A DNA stretch of 64,000 nucleotides from Chaetorhynchus papuensis. Lineage: Eukaryota; Chordata; Aves; Passeriformes; Rhipiduridae. The stretch spans positions 2,171,470-2,235,469 of the forward strand of contig VWYX01000012.1 in the NCBI GenBank assembly GCA_013396525.1. The letters are read 5' to 3'. The first letter of the stretch is position 1. Each line of letters starts with the position of its first letter. Positions 48,200 through 62,819 of the stretch are shown piece by piece. The notes beneath the pieces were generated by a model. That model ran no database searches, was not told where the DNA came from, and saw only the letters and a list, made by a program, of their open reading frames with translations. The position numbers were made by a program, and so were the translations under genes.

Positions 48200-48960
48200 T
48201 AATTAAAGATGTAGTTTATTCCCACAATTCTAAGAGGAAAGATCAGAAACATTTCACTGAAGGACCAGATGATGTGCATTAGCCACTAAGTATAGGGAAA
48301 TAAGTTTATGGCTTGCAATAATTGTGATAATCGTTGTGCTTAGGTAACTCAGAACCCTTTATTGATCACATTAATTATTAACAGCTATTGAAGATGCATT
48401 CTAAAAATATTCACAAAATTAATCTACTGTACCAAGTTTTTGTTTTCTGGATTTCTTAATGAAAATAGTTTGAAGCAATATTTGAGTTAAAATCAAATAT
48501 AATTTGAATTATTATTAAAAAAAGAAGTACTCAGTTGCATAACTTTAGGACTAAAGAGCCTGTGCTACATCAGAATTTCTGCACAGATAGCAAAAAGAAG
48601 AGGAATAGCAGTCCTAATTAGGATGATCTTCTGTCCCATGTGGTTAGAATTTTTTTTGACCCCAATGTAAATTCCAGTTGCTTGAAACTGAAGTTTTGTG
48701 TGTTTCTAAAATTAACCAAAGCTAAAATGTGTTTTTCTAAGATAGAATGTTTAACATTTATTTAATGTATGTTATCATGCTACATTTGTAACTATTTTTC
48801 TGTAACTTTTGCTTTGGAAAAATAAGGATTTTGAGTGTTTTTTATAGGGTGCTCCACTGGGGCTTAATGTAATTAAGAAACATCACTGTGATACAGATCA
48901 CACTCGATTATAATAGTGGCCATTATGGAGGCAGAGAATGCTAAAAATAAAGTAGTTAGG
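48200..48960. promoter_or_regulatory. Candidate conserved non-coding block with HNF1-like site
   Basis: An AT-rich, non-repetitive block. At 48370-48382 it reads ATTAATTATTAAC, matching 12 of 13 positions of the HNF1 homeodomain consensus GTTAATNATTAAC. A second dense patch is at about 48870-48955, with TAATTAAG and unique mixed words. There are no open frames. Regulatory role is inferred from motifs only. Confidence 0.3.
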
Positions 48961-51900
48961 CTCCAATCTTATGCTCACAGTAGAAAGAACAAATACCATG
49001 GAAGTAGTATGGAGCCATGGTATATTGAAAAATTATTTGATAATCATGAAAATAAGTTCTGATGGCAAAGTTACTCAAGATCTTTGGTGCCACAGAACTT
49101 AATAATTTGTACTACAAAAGTCTTACTATTTTTGAGGAGTTTCATACAGAAATTTGTGTGCATTTGCTTCTTTAACGGAGCCCAGTGAGTGCAACTGTAA
49201 AGCAAGGTATCATGTCAACTTTAATAGAAATCCTCTTGCAAGAGAAAGAGGATGTTCTAAAGAAAGTGAACCAAGTCAAGTGAGGAAGCACATGCTCACA
49301 TATGCACATAATTGGGAATTACACGAATGAGGAAAAAAATTATGGTGATATATCAGTTGCTTCCATCATCTCTTGATCTGAAATGATTTTCTTTCATCAA
49401 TTCATTTTTTCAGAGATAATGACATCTCCTGAACCAATCAGTTACTATTGCCAGTGGCACTTAGCTCCTGTTAGCACCCTGTGGAACCATCAGATCAGAT
49501 CAAGTGAATTAATCTGTGACAGGCACAGTAAAGGACAGCAGCATTTATCATCTCGGAGGTCATTCCTCACAGCAGCGCTGCCAGGGCTGCAGTCCTTGCT
49601 CAGCAAAGCACTTTTCACCGAGTGAATGACCAGGATGGGCCACGTGTGCCTCCTTTGTGTCACAAGTTTAGCTTTTAGAGCATGTGATAATGAGGGGTGC
49701 ACAGAAGTGGCACAGCAAAACAGACTGGTTTGGTTTTTATGTTTGGAATGGAATGTCCTATTGGAACACAAAATTTTGGAACTAGAGGTGAGAAAATTCA
49801 CGCTGTAAATAAAAAGACATCTTGGAAGACTGCAAGATCAGGAAAAAAAGAAAATACAAAACATGAACCCAAACAAACCACAAAATTTTCTTAATATGGT
49901 AAAAAACACCATAGGCAGGTTAGTTAAGTAGGCAGACTTGACATGGACTTGAAAAGACCATGACTTTTCCTAGTTACTCACTGGGAAAATGTCATATTCT
50001 TTCTGCTTAATCTTGTAGCTGGGGCACTTGTAAGAGCAGAGGATAAGGGATGTTTATTTAAGGATGTTTGTCCTTGGGTCTTACTGTGATGAAGCTCTTG
50101 GTCTATGCTGTTTTCCTTGCTTCTGCCTCTCCCCTCTTGTCCTCACTTCTAAACTTGAGACTGACTTTCTCCACATTTGACAAAATCCTAAAGACAGGTA
50201 AATTCTGCCAGTCTATAGGACAGACATCCTATAACTTTGAAGGAGGGCTGGCATTACTTTTCCCAGTGGTGCAAAATGGAAAATTTATTGGAATTTTGTG
50301 CACATTCTCTCTGTTTCCTCATATGGATTTTCTTTGGATGGATCTTTTAAGGCATCCTGTCCCTGGCAGAGATTCCAGACACGTGGCAGTGCTGAGGTCC
50401 TGATTGCCTCGGGTCAGCATCCTGTAGCCTGCAGGAAGGCACAGCCACTTCAGAACCTCCCTGAAGAGTCCTGCAGACCAAGAGCAAGTCTAAACTGTCG
50501 GAAGTGTGTGCACCAACAGTTAAAAGAAAAAAAAAAGTCTTGAGACTTGAACACATCCTATCCATGCAGTGTCTATTTCTTTTGAATGGTTCTGTAGTAG
50601 AAAGGCTCCCTCATCCACAGCATCCCTGGAATGAAGCCTGCTTTCCTGGATTACAATCACTGTATTTTATTTTATTTAGTTTTTCCCCTTTTTCTTTTTT
50701 CCCATGTGGTTGGAGCATTCATTAAGTTTCCCTCACAGGAAATGCCCGATTTTTCTTTAGAAGAAGAATCAAGTCTAATGTGATTATCATCATAGGAAGA
50801 ACTGTGATTGTAAAAGTCTTACGTACCATTTGTCCTTAATGGTCTGCTTCTCTTAAGGATTTCCTTTAAGAAAAAAAAATACAAAAAGAACAAAAGATCA
50901 CCCTCATGAGTGTGCATAAGTTTCAAAGAAATCAAACTATGCTGTAATTTATCTCATATAGCAGAGAATTCAGTTATAATATAGCTAACTCGTTAAAATT
51001 ACACTTTTTGGTAGAAATTTTAACATTTGAAATATAATGTCAAAAGATAAAAGATGAGAAAAAGCTGAGATAAAGTTACTGTTGGTTTTGAGTTGGTTTT
51101 TTTTTTTTTTCTATTAAGCTTTTGGCTTTTTACAGCTGGACTGCGGAGCAGTGAGAGATGGGAATGGATTTCTTCAGCGTCTGTTGTGCCTGTGCTTTTT
51201 CTTTACTGTTCTCATTTAGTGTCGGTAGCTGTCTTTGATTGTGTATATATTTTTATCTCATGTGCTTTGTTTCAGTCTGGTGGCTAATTTAGTCTTTGTA
51301 TTTTAGTCCTTCTCCCTCACTCAGGAGAAGTTTGATTGTGTGTGTGTTTGCTCTGTGTACGTGAAGGATGAGTGCAGTCTGCAGTTGTTGGAGGGTGCTC
51401 TTGTACCGCATTGATTAATGCACATCTGTGATATAGGTGACTCACAGCACTGACATCTCTCTGACCACTAATGATACTTCATAGGCTTGTTTTTGTAGCA
51501 CTGCCTATCTATATAATGATTTAATTATGTTTTTGGTCAGGGTCTGTCTGTCAAGTGATTTGCTGCTCTAATATCAATCATTTGAATACAAGTTCAGTAC
51601 CTTCTAAGTAGATAATGTCAAAGTATCAGGCTTGTAATCAAGCTGAATTGAACAAATTTTCAAATTATCAAGTCACTCTATCAAGGGGCACTTGCAATTC
51701 ATTTAAAAAAACCCTCAATTTTTATGGCATAGCCTTTAAAGGGTTTATGAGCTGTCTTGGATTCCTGTGTTTGTGTGTGGTTGAGGGGTTTTTTTAAGAC
51801 AAACAATCTCTTTGACATTTGTAAGCTTTTTATCAGGGCTCTTAGCAGGTTGATGATCATGTAACTTGCCATTTCCAGGGGTTTGTTTTCACCCTCTGTT

Positions 51901-54900
51901 GACAAGTGCACAGACGTGAGAAATAAATAAATGGTTCTTTAATTTGCAGTTATCTTTTGGTATCATATTTCAGTGATCTGTGAAACACTCTGGCCTTTGG
52001 TGTAGATGTAACCAGAATTTAACCAAATATTCAAGAAAGTGCTTTAAACCTAGTGGAGATGCCTGTGTTCTACAAAACCCTGGAACATGGTCCTAAGTTT
52101 GCTTTCTGCAGGATGCTACTCTGCTCATCAGATAACCGTTGTTCAGATACTGAATAGAGTTTGATATCAAGACTGGCAGTAATTGTGGTTGTAATGAATG
52201 GATCGATGATTTTCAGTGGGCTGATGCTGTATGGGAAAATAATAATGCAAACAAATTGAGAAAAAATACTGCCTCAACTTCAATGGATGCAGTTACTGTC
52301 ATAGTTAAAAGAACCAAATGGAGCTCATTTATTTTGTGAGAACTTCAGAAAGGACTTTCTTGGCGGTGTGGCCTTTCCTTATGCTGATAATGGCCATTGA
52401 AAAACCTTGCATTGAGACATCCACATCTGAGTCCTTTATTGGCCAAAATACAAACAGTGCAGGTAATGTAGTAAAACCAAGATGAACTTTCTCCTTTTGT
52501 TCGTGATGTTCTTACACCTTTATTATAAATCATTATTTCTTCAGTAGTACACATAGCTTGAATTAAGCTCCATGCCACGGTGTTGAGAGGGATTCATTTT
52601 GTGTGTACTGTTTTATTCTTTTGCAGTAGTTCATTCCTCGTGCTACAACAAAGGAGATAATCTTAAATGGTGTAGTTTTGGCTTAAAGTTAAATATTTTG
52701 GACGTTTGTTTGATTCATGGCATTAATACTTTCCTGATTTTTCTAAGCCTTCTCACTACAGCTAAGCAGGTAGAGAATGAAGGCTGTAAATATCAATTCT
52801 GTATTCACAGCAGGATTTGCTTGTCCCTAGCACAGGGTTTAAAGGAATCTATATACATCAAAGAATTCGCATGTATAAAGGCAGCTCTCAACTTTTTTAA
52901 AATGCATTTTGCACTGTAAATTATATTCTAGTTCTTAGTGTGACATTTCAACCCTATGATCCATGTCTTGGGCAATGCTAGAAATCACTCAGCCCAAGCT
53001 GAATGGAAGGATGGAAAGAGGGAAATTGTGCCTGGAGAAGCCTGTGCTCTTCTGTTCACCAAATACTCTGTGGAATGGGTGGTTGCTCCTGTGATTGCTG
53101 TCTTCCCCTGTATCCAGCTTAGCATCCCTTCTTCTGGGCCTGAATTGTGCTCAGCCCTTTGCAGTTACATGTTAAATGTTACCAAGTGTGACACGTCCAA
53201 GAGGCAGTGTTCAGAACCTGCTGTTGAATCCAGCCACATAATCAATCTTTACTTTATTAGCAGATACCCAGATTATTAATAAACTGAATTAATTGATGTG
53301 TTGTCCAATACTACTGTTTAAATACCATGCTCTTGACATACTGAATAAATCTTGTGCCTATAATTGCATGCTTGATTTTGCTTTGAAATGACTGAGTTCA
53401 TTTGTAGAGAGCCATTTCATGACACAAACTATGCATATGCTTGGACACATGAACCTCAGTCTTCTATAAATGCATTTTCAAATCAGGTCCGCTGGCTTTT
53501 AAATAGTCCTTGGATTGTCTTCTCCCAGTTAAGGAGTAACAATCTCAAGTGTTTTCTGGCTCTGTGTATCTTTATGGAAATAAGATCAGCAGAATGCATT
53601 GTTTGGAACACCTCTGCCATTGCTGAGTTGCTGTAGCGTGTCCTGACACTGTTGATTAACATAGAATTGACTTCTGTCTTCTTTCTGCTACTTTGTGAGT
53701 TTGAAAGAGAATATGTTCATATGTGCTCATTACAAATTTCTTATAGATGAAATTCTGCAACAAAGAAGGCACCGAGTGCATGGTTAAATGAAGAAGAAGG
53801 CATCTAGGTAGCGGGCCTGAATCATGTAGGAGCTGCTGATTTTTTTAAGGGTCTGATCAACAGATTCTGATTTTTGACCCATCTCTGTTGAGGAAGTCAA
53901 ACAAATCCTCATGCTGCAAGAATCAAGTAGTGGTGACATTGAAACTGAAAACTGTAAAACTGACACCCTTTCTATCACTGGAAACTGGTTTGTGAGTTAA
54001 GTGAGCAAAATCTTCATTATTTCTGTTACATTTTACAAACTGACCAATCCATATGTCGTGCTAAACATACTTTAAAAACATGTTGAGACAAATGCACTTG
54101 CCCCAGAAGGTTCAAGAAGGAAGTAAAAAGACTATATGAAATAAAATAGCTCCTCTATTTGAGTAATATAAAATGAATTTGCCCTCATCTTCTCATCAAG
54201 TATTTGTGCCATTTACAACTGCAAAATGACTATGGACTTGCTAAACAAAATAGCATGAAGTCCTGCATTTGAAGTAATATTTCTTTTTATTTTTTCTTAT
54301 GGAAATATTCTTGTACTTTGGAGGAAGACATTAATTTCCCAGTTTCCAATGCTGGATGTGCATGGCCATGGACTCCCAGGAACTCAGGAGTGCCAGATTT
54401 CTGATTCTGTGCTCTGAAAACAGAACAAATAATGTGCTCTGCTGTTTTTCAGCAGTAGGCACAAAATCCAGACGCTAAATTGTGGCCAGGGAAGCACAAA
54501 GTCTCCATTGACCATATGGTTCTCTGGGGATCTGACTGTTTTCCTCTTGATTCTGTACCCTACTCAGTGCTTGCCACTCCAGAAATTAACCTACCTTTTC
54601 TTAAACTCTTCCAACTATATTTGTTCCTAGACCAGAGAAGAATTCTGATAAGGATATGTATTTTGTAAGGCCTGCTTGCTTCCATGATTCAGAGCTTGTT
54701 GGCACTTCTTTAAAAGAAGGATCAAGTAGAAGCCCTCCGGCACATCCTGCCAAACCTTTGATGGCGCTGTCTGTCACAATCCGGGAGCACACTGACATCC
54801 CTTTAAAGTGGGCCAGGAGCAGCATCCCACACCTGCTTCCTCCTGGTGCTAGTCACTCTCACATAGTGACATGCTTCTTGCCTGGCAACAGTGGCTCCTG

Positions 54901-56211
54901 CTAGCATTAAAAATTTACCTGGGGCAGTTGCTCTGAATGTCTCTGGTTGTTTGAACATGACTTTTGAAGTGCCTTTTACCTCATGGCTCAGGAACCGAAG
55001 AGCATTTCTGTTATCCTGAGAGAATGTGAAGGGTGCTTTGCCTGGTGTTTAGCTTGAGTCTGAAGTCAGTCAGTGTACAGGTTCTTCTGCTGGATATTTT
55101 TAATAATGAATTTTTTGTTGCATCTCTTCCAGTCCTGAAGGCTGTTGAGAGACTGACATTTTGCCAGTTCACTTGCCAGCAAACAGAATGTTGCTGTAAT
55201 ATTACTTTGAGTACCACTACTGCTGTTTTCTGTAATAAAACAGTCTAGGAGCATGTGTCCCACAACCTGGGAATGTCTTGGTGGCCAAAGTCATTGGTGT
55301 TTGCTCAGCGTTGTGTATTGGTGGCATCCTGTAGTCTGGACTGGGTGATATCTTGTGCCTCAGTTTCTGTATTGATGCAGATCTCTCACTTGGATGAAAA
55401 ATTAAGTCTGTATCATATGAGTGTAGGTTTCAGAATGGCCTGAACTACTCTGTACTTTTAAAATATGAACCTCTACCAAAGCATCCAACTGTTACTGGAG
55501 ATTTAGTCTCTGAATTGCCAATCATCTTTTATGACTGTCTTATTTGCTTTCCCCCGATGCACTTCCTGACACCACCTCACCATTGTCACATCTGTGAGGT
55601 GTTGGTGTCCTGGCTCAGGCACTGCCACGTGAGTTCTGCACCTCCAGGTGCTTGCTGGGCTGTGCTGGAGCAGAATGAGGGCAGCTCTTTGGCTCAGCCC
55701 CTGTTCCTGCCCTGCCTGCATTTCACCACTGCCCAAACCTGCACTGGACAGCTGTGCTCGGGATCTGCAGCCACGCAGGGCACAGGCTGCTGGGTTGGGC
55801 AGAGCCAAACAAAAATCAACACCATTTTTGAAGCACTGCTGACAAGGAGATCTCAAAACTGCTGCTCACACAGATGCTGTGTTCAAAGTACATTTTCTCT
55901 CTTCAACCTTGCTTCCTTTCATGGGTGAATCCAAAGAGGGTGGAAGTTAAGGTAGTGTTGATTGCTGATGCTCTCGGGAAACATTAGATTTTAAAACTGA
56001 GGATAGTTCTCTTCCCTAAACTGCCATTTGGATAGACCTACTTACCTTCGCCAAGTACTTTAATGAGATATGCATTGTATTTTATTTTTTCTTAATGCAG
56101 GAAATCTCTATGGCATAATTAGAAACACAGTTACACTTCCTGTTGTGACATTGGAAGGAGAAGTGTAAGCACTGCTTACCTAATGGAAATTGGCAGCCCT
56201 TCTGTTGCTGT
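48961..56211. other. Unique non-coding DNA, no gene recognised
   Basis: Long stretch of unique AT-rich sequence with GC-richer patches at 50340-50500 and 55540-55870. The latter gives opposing frames 55515-55928 + and 55503-55856 -. The + frame from an ATG at about 50089 to 50403 encodes a hydrophobic N-terminus but no recognised family. There is a T14 run at 51097-51110 and a GT-rich patch near 51340. No repeat body, RNA gene or convincing exon pair was supported. Confidence 0.55.
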
Positions 56212-56309
56212 ATTTTCAGTCTGCTTTACTTCAAGTCTAACCAAAAATAAAATTGAGGTATTTTCAGGCTGTTTTATTTTGAGTCAAGCTGAAAATTGAG
56301 GTATTTTCC
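56212..56309 (+). repeat. Short tandem array, about 43-48-bp unit
   Basis: The word attttcag starts units at 56212 and 56260, and a third partial unit (attttcc) starts at 56303. Both full units end in aaattgaggt. Unit lengths are 48 and 43 bp because of small indels, and the interior is diverged. It is a local duplication with no known family. Confidence 0.75.
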
Positions 56310-59300
56310 TAAAAACATCTGAACTTTCTACTGATGAAATGATGAAACTTCAGCTGAATTTCAGTGGGCTCACATTTAGATGAGTAGTTTTTTCTTTGAA
56401 AGGGAGGGTTTGATACATTCTTTCTCATAAAAATTAGTTTAAAAATATAAAAAGAGAAAAAACCACTTCTTTTAAAGGATTGTGTTTCTGGGATGAACAT
56501 AGGCTAACATCTTTTTTTCAAATACACTGATTTTCCAAGGGTCATGAGTTTTCTCATTAAAAATTAAATTAATCACCTTTTTTTCATCATTCACCACTCT
56601 GCTGTGTCTAAGACTTTCTCGTTTTGTTAAAGAAATATCTATGTGTATGTGAAGGTTTGTATGCAGAGTTTGCATGTGTAGGAAGCTAATTTTGGTAGTA
56701 ATGACTTTACATGGAAATGTTCAAGAGCATTTTCTTTATTTTTTCTGGAGTGTTGCAGTCAAATGTGCTCAAGTTAGTATGTGTGTGTCATGCATTTTCT
56801 CATGACTACAAATGTTATATCTACGTCTTCTTTTTTTCTTTTTCCCTAAAACGGATTTCAGGGAGCGTGGGTTTTCTTGGTAGATACAATGACCCAATTT
56901 GGAGCCTTATAAATATATATATATATAAAGAAAATAGTGGGTATCATTGCAGCCACAACATAAACTCATTTTCTATCCTGGGAAGTTCCTGTGTATGCTG
57001 AATGAAGATTGAGACGTGTGGTAGTGTCTCTTTAAGGTTATTGTGAGGAGTAAGGACGTATGAAAATGATTCACCAGGGCTGCCGCTTGTCTCCAGGTTC
57101 CTATAACAGGGAGATGATCTCAATCTGCCTTCATGCTGTTAAAATGATTCATAAGCCTCCCAGCATTCTCAAATGATGGAGTATTATTGCACCCTCTTAA
57201 AGTTGGGCACTGAGATAATTTGGCTGATGCTGGAGAAGGAATGTACCATAACCCCTGTGGCTCAACTTTCATTGAATAAATATGGCACGCTGCTGCTTCT
57301 GTTCTCCTTGTGTATGGAAGAACAATTAACATGTCAGAAAAGAAGAATCACAGAATGTTCTGGCTCCTTCCTGGAAGAGTGCAATTCCACACTGGGCCGT
57401 GTTTTTGAAGTTACTGAGCAAGATTCAAGGTTTTATCTCTAGAAAATCAGAGGAAGCCAGACTTACGCTTCACATGGAAAGACGTTACTGAAGTTGGAAG
57501 AACTTTATCACTATATTACTTTAGCACTATCATATGTCTTAACAAGACATATTTTTATTGCTAGACGTAAACAGGATCTGCAATATGATTACAGCAGTAG
57601 GGTTGTAAAAAAAAAAAAAAGAGGCTTTTGTGTAGAGGTAGATGGTATGATCATGATTTCCTTTTCTTTTATAGTTAAACAAAAATAAGCTTTATTGGCT
57701 GTCCACAATAACTCAGGGAGGACTGTTCATGAGCTGAAGTTTTCCCTTCTCTTTGGTTGTGGGAGTGATATTATGAGAGATATTGGAAACTTTTTAAGAC
57801 TTGATTATACACTGGCATGCTTTTGGACTTCTGACATTTATGACCTTAACTGAAATGATAGCTTCTTTCTGTGTTTTCTCCTTTGTTTGTTTTGTTTTGT
57901 TAACATTCTACCCCCAGTTGTTGAGGGCACTTTGCTGGTGCATCCTGCAGTACAAAAAAGCTATGGTGAAATGCAATTATTTCAAGTTTTTAATCCATAG
58001 TCTGAAATTTGCATGAGAGAAGCTGTGAAGAGCAGACTCATTAGGTGTTTCTATTGAAAAACTGTTGTTAATTTTTGAGCAGATGTTTCTGACTGGATAC
58101 ATTTCTAACAGCAGTGTGGAAATTCAGATTTGGTGTAATGTGAAATCAGTAGAAAGCAACTGTTACAATTTCTTATTCTCCAAGTGAGAATGAGCTGTGA
58201 GTAATTGGTTCTTTTTAGGGCTGTTTGGATTTCATTCTAATGCAGATACAGTTTGCCAATGTCAAAACAGTGATTGGAAGTTAAGTGGTAGTGGATGAGA
58301 AGCAAGTGTAGGTTCATGTTAGTAAATGTTTTGTAGAAGTCAAGTGGATTAGCCTGTTCTTCATAAAGTAAATCAATTTGAAAATAAAATGGTTGTGTAA
58401 TGTACTATTTTGTAAAAAAATTGGAAATTAAAAGTCTTAGAATTTGAAAAAAGGCAATAGTAGGTGACAGGATGCAGCTGATAACTATTTGTCACATCTT
58501 GAATTAATCTGTGCAAAACTCTAACAATATCTTATTTAGCAGAGCAGCAGTCTTTTCGGACAGCATTTCAGGTGGAGTTTGTGGAACTGTAGCATACTCA
58601 AATCTTTGTTAACACCCCTCTGTCTTGAAGCATACTTTCCAAGTCATCTAGTTCAAAGACAGTTCTCTTCTGAAATACATTACAGGATGTCTTTTACCTT
58701 CACTTCTACTTGTGTTTAACCCAGGGACCCTGAGAATCATAATTTCTATAAATCAGAGCATACATTTTAACAGTAACATGATTGCATCTGTCTTGAGAAA
58801 CACTTGTTACTTCTTAAGGGCTTTCTTAGTGCAAGTGCAGCTGCAGGTTGCCCTCGTTTGGGGCTGTGTGTTGTACCCTGCTCCTGATGCAGCTGAAGTG
58901 CTCAGTGCCACGGGGAGAGCAGAGATAGACGTGCCCTTAGTTTATATTGTGCTGTCACTGAAAAAAACCAAGATAAATATGTGCCTTTGTACTGATAAGG
59001 AAGTGTCCACAGCGTGTACTCAATCTTTTAACTTGACTGCTGTGATGTACCCTGCCTATTAGGTCTTACCCTTCTTCTGGCCTGAGTACATGTCTGAAAT
59101 CCAATAGTTTTGCCTAAGACAAATCAGGTAATTCTGAACTCCTGTGGCAATACCATGCCTTCTGTTTTGTGAGAAATATTTCCTGTTGTACCCTGTTTCA
59201 GTCTGACAAAGAACATGACATTATATAATCACACTGGATAAAAAATTGCTTCATCTTCTTTTGGTAGCATCCCTTTCTGCATCATGTGCATTGTAAAATT

Positions 59301-62300
59301 TGGATTCTGGAGTCTTCAAAATACGAAGTGTTTGGAGGTTCTTCACTTCAATCCTAGTGATCGTGCACTTTTTTTATCTGATTAGCAGCTTTTGACAGTC
59401 CTGTCTTTCTGAAATTTAGCCTGAAAACTCCCAACCTCAGAACTGTGCCTGAAAATGCTGTGCTTTGAAGGAGTCAAGGTTTTGCCTCTCAATTTCCAGA
59501 TGAATGTAGATTCCTGAGAGCTTCCTTTCAAGTCTGATCGAAAATTTCTGCCTCACTGGATTTTTGACTTATGTATTTCCCACCTTTGATTGCTTGGAGG
59601 GCAATTCTTGCAGCTGCTGGCACTGATTGGTTTCTAAATATAGGGAAATCTTGCTGCAGGAAATTTTGAGACAGATCTGATAAAAGAAAAAAGGTGAGAA
59701 ACTCTGTTATCAGAAAGTGGTGGTTGAAGGTCAATTTTATGTGGGCTTCTGTAATTTATCTAGCTGCTACAACTTGAATGAAAGATTAAATTTACCCTTT
59801 TCTGCACAGATCTCGAGTAATCAGTCATTGGGTGAGGAATTAGACCAGATTTGTAAAATTAGTATTTGTCTTTTCACTTTTGATTAAGGTGGATGGCTAA
59901 GTAGCATTGGAATTCCTCTGGGATTCAAATGGTGAGTAAAAGCAGGGATGTGGCTTTTCCCGTTCCCCCACGGGACCTTGCAGGGTTGTTTGTCACCTCA
60001 GACTGGCTTTCAGGGTGGACCCTGTGTCACCCGTTCTCATTCTCCACAGAACTTTTGCTCTGCATTAGTCAATAATTTACAACTCTTTCCTCAGAGTGCT
60101 TGCCCCTCCTGCCCCCCACCAGTCGAAGTCGCTGCCCCTGCAGAAATGTGGCTCCATTGCAGAGATGTTTAATTAAATGCAAAATTAGTATTCCAGTGTG
60201 ATAATTTTACAGTCTTTTCTAGCAGGAGAAAATCTTCTGCACTAGCCCCAGTGGTTTTGGCACCTCATGTGTAACAGTGGCTGCTTCTCCCTCTTTCAGA
60301 GGTCCTGTTTTGCAAAGGAGGCAGACATCACTTATTATCAAAGAATAGATCAGAATTAAATTCAGATGGTTTATATATAGAAAACCACAACAGTCAGGAG
60401 TTATTTTATCCATGTCACATCTTAGGAGCTTGATTACAATTACTCTGTACTTAACCATGAAGCATCATCCCATTATTTTTCTTGTACCATAGAAATATGA
60501 TAAGAAATACATTATTATCTAAATCTAAGAGGACAGAAAAATGTTAAAAATGTTCAAGAATAAGCCTATTGCATGAGGACTAGAACCTTCTCATTCCTGG
60601 GCACAGGAACTGTGAAAGCAGCATTTTCTTCTGTTCCCTGCTCTAAGGAACACTTGGAACAGTTCACATCTGGATTTTCAAACACAGAGACTTCTGAATG
60701 CAGAGCCTTGAAGCAGCTTCCTGTAGTGGATCAGTCGAATTAACCACTTCTGGAAGCATTACATAAAGCTTATTTTAAGGGCTTAGAATGTAGTGCAGTC
60801 TGAATTGGTGCTCAGGACAATTGTGATGAAAGGTTGCCTTAATCAGAAAGAGGTGTCCACTCCCTGCAAGATAACTGGAAAGAGAGCTAGAAGATGAGTA
60901 TTATCTTAAGCACTGAGCAGCTGCTTCTGCTATAAAAGCAGAAAACCCAGGCACAGGGTTGGGTTTGAGCTTGAATGGTAAAGCTTGAAATTTGATTAGA
61001 AATGAACTTCAAGAATTTTGATACCTGTGATCTATGTGTTACTACCAAGGACGAGTAAAGCCAAGTTTTATAAAATTATTGCAATGTTTTATGAGACTGT
61101 TGGAGAATATTCAAATGTTGCCCCTCTCTAAATAGTTTGTTTCCTAACTTTAAATATAATTTTCTCTTTGAAGGATACTGCAGTCTATTTTGCATTGTAA
61201 GTTAAGTGTTAATTCTTTATTTCATAGTTTTCTTTATTTTCAGTTATATGCTTTCTTTTAAGAGTTTATTTCAGTCCCTAATGCAGTTTCATTTGTTGGA
61301 CAGTAAAGTGCATTCTGTCTAAAAAAATGTATAATATCCTCATAATTAACAGACTAGAGGAGCAAGATTCATAGAAATGGTGTTATCCAGGGTGTTTTCT
61401 GCCACAAATTTCTGTCTTTGTCCGTTCATACTGTTATCTGGAGCAATGGAAGAGTTGTCACATTTGCAGGGAAAAGGAGAAAAAAGGTGTGTCAATGTGT
61501 CCATAAATACGTATATATCAGACTTGGATAAACTAGTGACAAGCCTTGTGAATAAACTAAAATAAAACCTAGAATGAAACAGTCATAAGTAGTACCTCTA
61601 TTTCCCTTACTTCGCCTTTTATCTTCCTTTTCTCATCATCTGCTAGGAATGTTTCCTATCTAATACCAGATCTTAATCATTTATAGATAAAACTCTTTAA
61701 TGTTCTCAGTGTTTGTCAGGACTGCAAAAGGAATGCAACCATCGCTGATTTAGTCACAATTTTGGTTGGTTTCCCTTTGTGTAAATTTTTCCTAAAGCAC
61801 CGTGCAGTCCTTTCTGTGTATTTTGTCACCCCTGGAGCGGTGTTCCCTTTTCTGCTACAAAGATCAATGCCAGAAGCCTGATGCTCACGAGCAATCCTAT
61901 TATAGCAAACCAGTATTCACACACACTGCGAGGAAACACTTCAGTAAAGAAACAGATTTAAGTTTAAAGCTTGCAAAGGATTACTACATACAGCATAGAA
62001 AAATCTTTTTTTTTTTGAAAATAATTACAAGTATCATAAAATTATCCTTTTAATGTGATTTGAGCACGTCTTTGTGTCTGTAATAAGTATACATTTAATT
62101 TTGATGAGCTACTTGCAAATGAATTTATGACTGCTAGAAATGAGGATGCTTTTTTCAGTCACTTGTGTCAATTGCAGGGTAATTGGCTGGTTCTTCAGAG
62201 GACTTGTGGGAAAAGCATTGGAGTACTGTCAGCATTTGACTATGCTGTTTTATTTCCTTACTGTAAAGTACCCGTAATTCAGCATAAGTTGCAGGCTCTA

Positions 62301-62819
62301 ACCACAAAGATTATTTTATGCTAAATAGCCTCCAAAAGCAAGGTCAAAATGCTGCCATGTGGACTGGGTGGAAATGTCAGCTACAGCCTGTGTAAAAGCT
62401 GAAGAAGGGAGCAAAATGAAATGTATGCTAAATAGAACCTCTTAGTGCACGTCGTGTGCTCGTGTTGATAGAGTGAATGCATTAATCAATGAGAATATAC
62501 AGATGAACTGAAATGGAGCTCTATTTTTACTGGCTGTTGTGCTGTTATGTGAAAGTGGTGGTTGATACAGCTGAAAAGGCAGAGTTGTGCATCTCATCTT
62601 TAAATCCAGATGAGCTGCTTCAAGACAGGCAGCTATCAAAAATATTGAGGTGGTAGGTGTTTGTGTACATGCAGTGCAGCAAGAGTGTTTTGGGGAAAGC
62701 TGGACAGATACTCTTATTTTCATCTAAGCTATTGTGCCTGGTGGAGGCAGGGGGTGTGTGTGTTGCACAGCAGTAGAGGACCATAATAAAGTGTCAGCAT
62801 GAATTTTTGTCCCTACTTT
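56310..62819. other. Unique non-coding DNA, no gene recognised
   Basis: Contains a (TA)n run at about 56912-56927, an A14 run at 57607-57620 and a small perfect inverted repeat at 57532-57552. Chance frames such as 57173-57442 + and 58712-59062 + have no motif. An acceptor/donor pair at about 59890-59933 encloses 44 nt with one open frame, too short to call. The string 'gaatcacagaatg' near 57346 resembles a CR1 end but does not continue as one. Confidence 0.55.
57532..57552. repeat. Perfect inverted repeat, 9-bp arms, 3-nt loop
   Basis: ATATGTCTT (57532-57540) and AAGACATAT (57544-57552) are exact reverse complements separated by AAC. It is short and AT-rich, so it could easily be chance. 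Confidence 0.85.

Noticed and set aside
50089..50403. 104-codon + frame from ATG with a signal-peptide-like start
   Set aside because: Hydrophobicity follows from a pyrimidine-rich patch. The rest of the peptide has no motif or cysteine pattern, and no promoter or poly(A) context is visible.
57340..57365. 'gaatcacagaatg' resembling the CR1 terminal repeat
   Set aside because: The following sequence does not continue into CR1 on either side.
59890..59933. 44-nt exon-like unit with one open frame and a GTGAGT donor
   Set aside because: Too short to separate from chance, the acceptor is weak, and no neighbouring exon fits.
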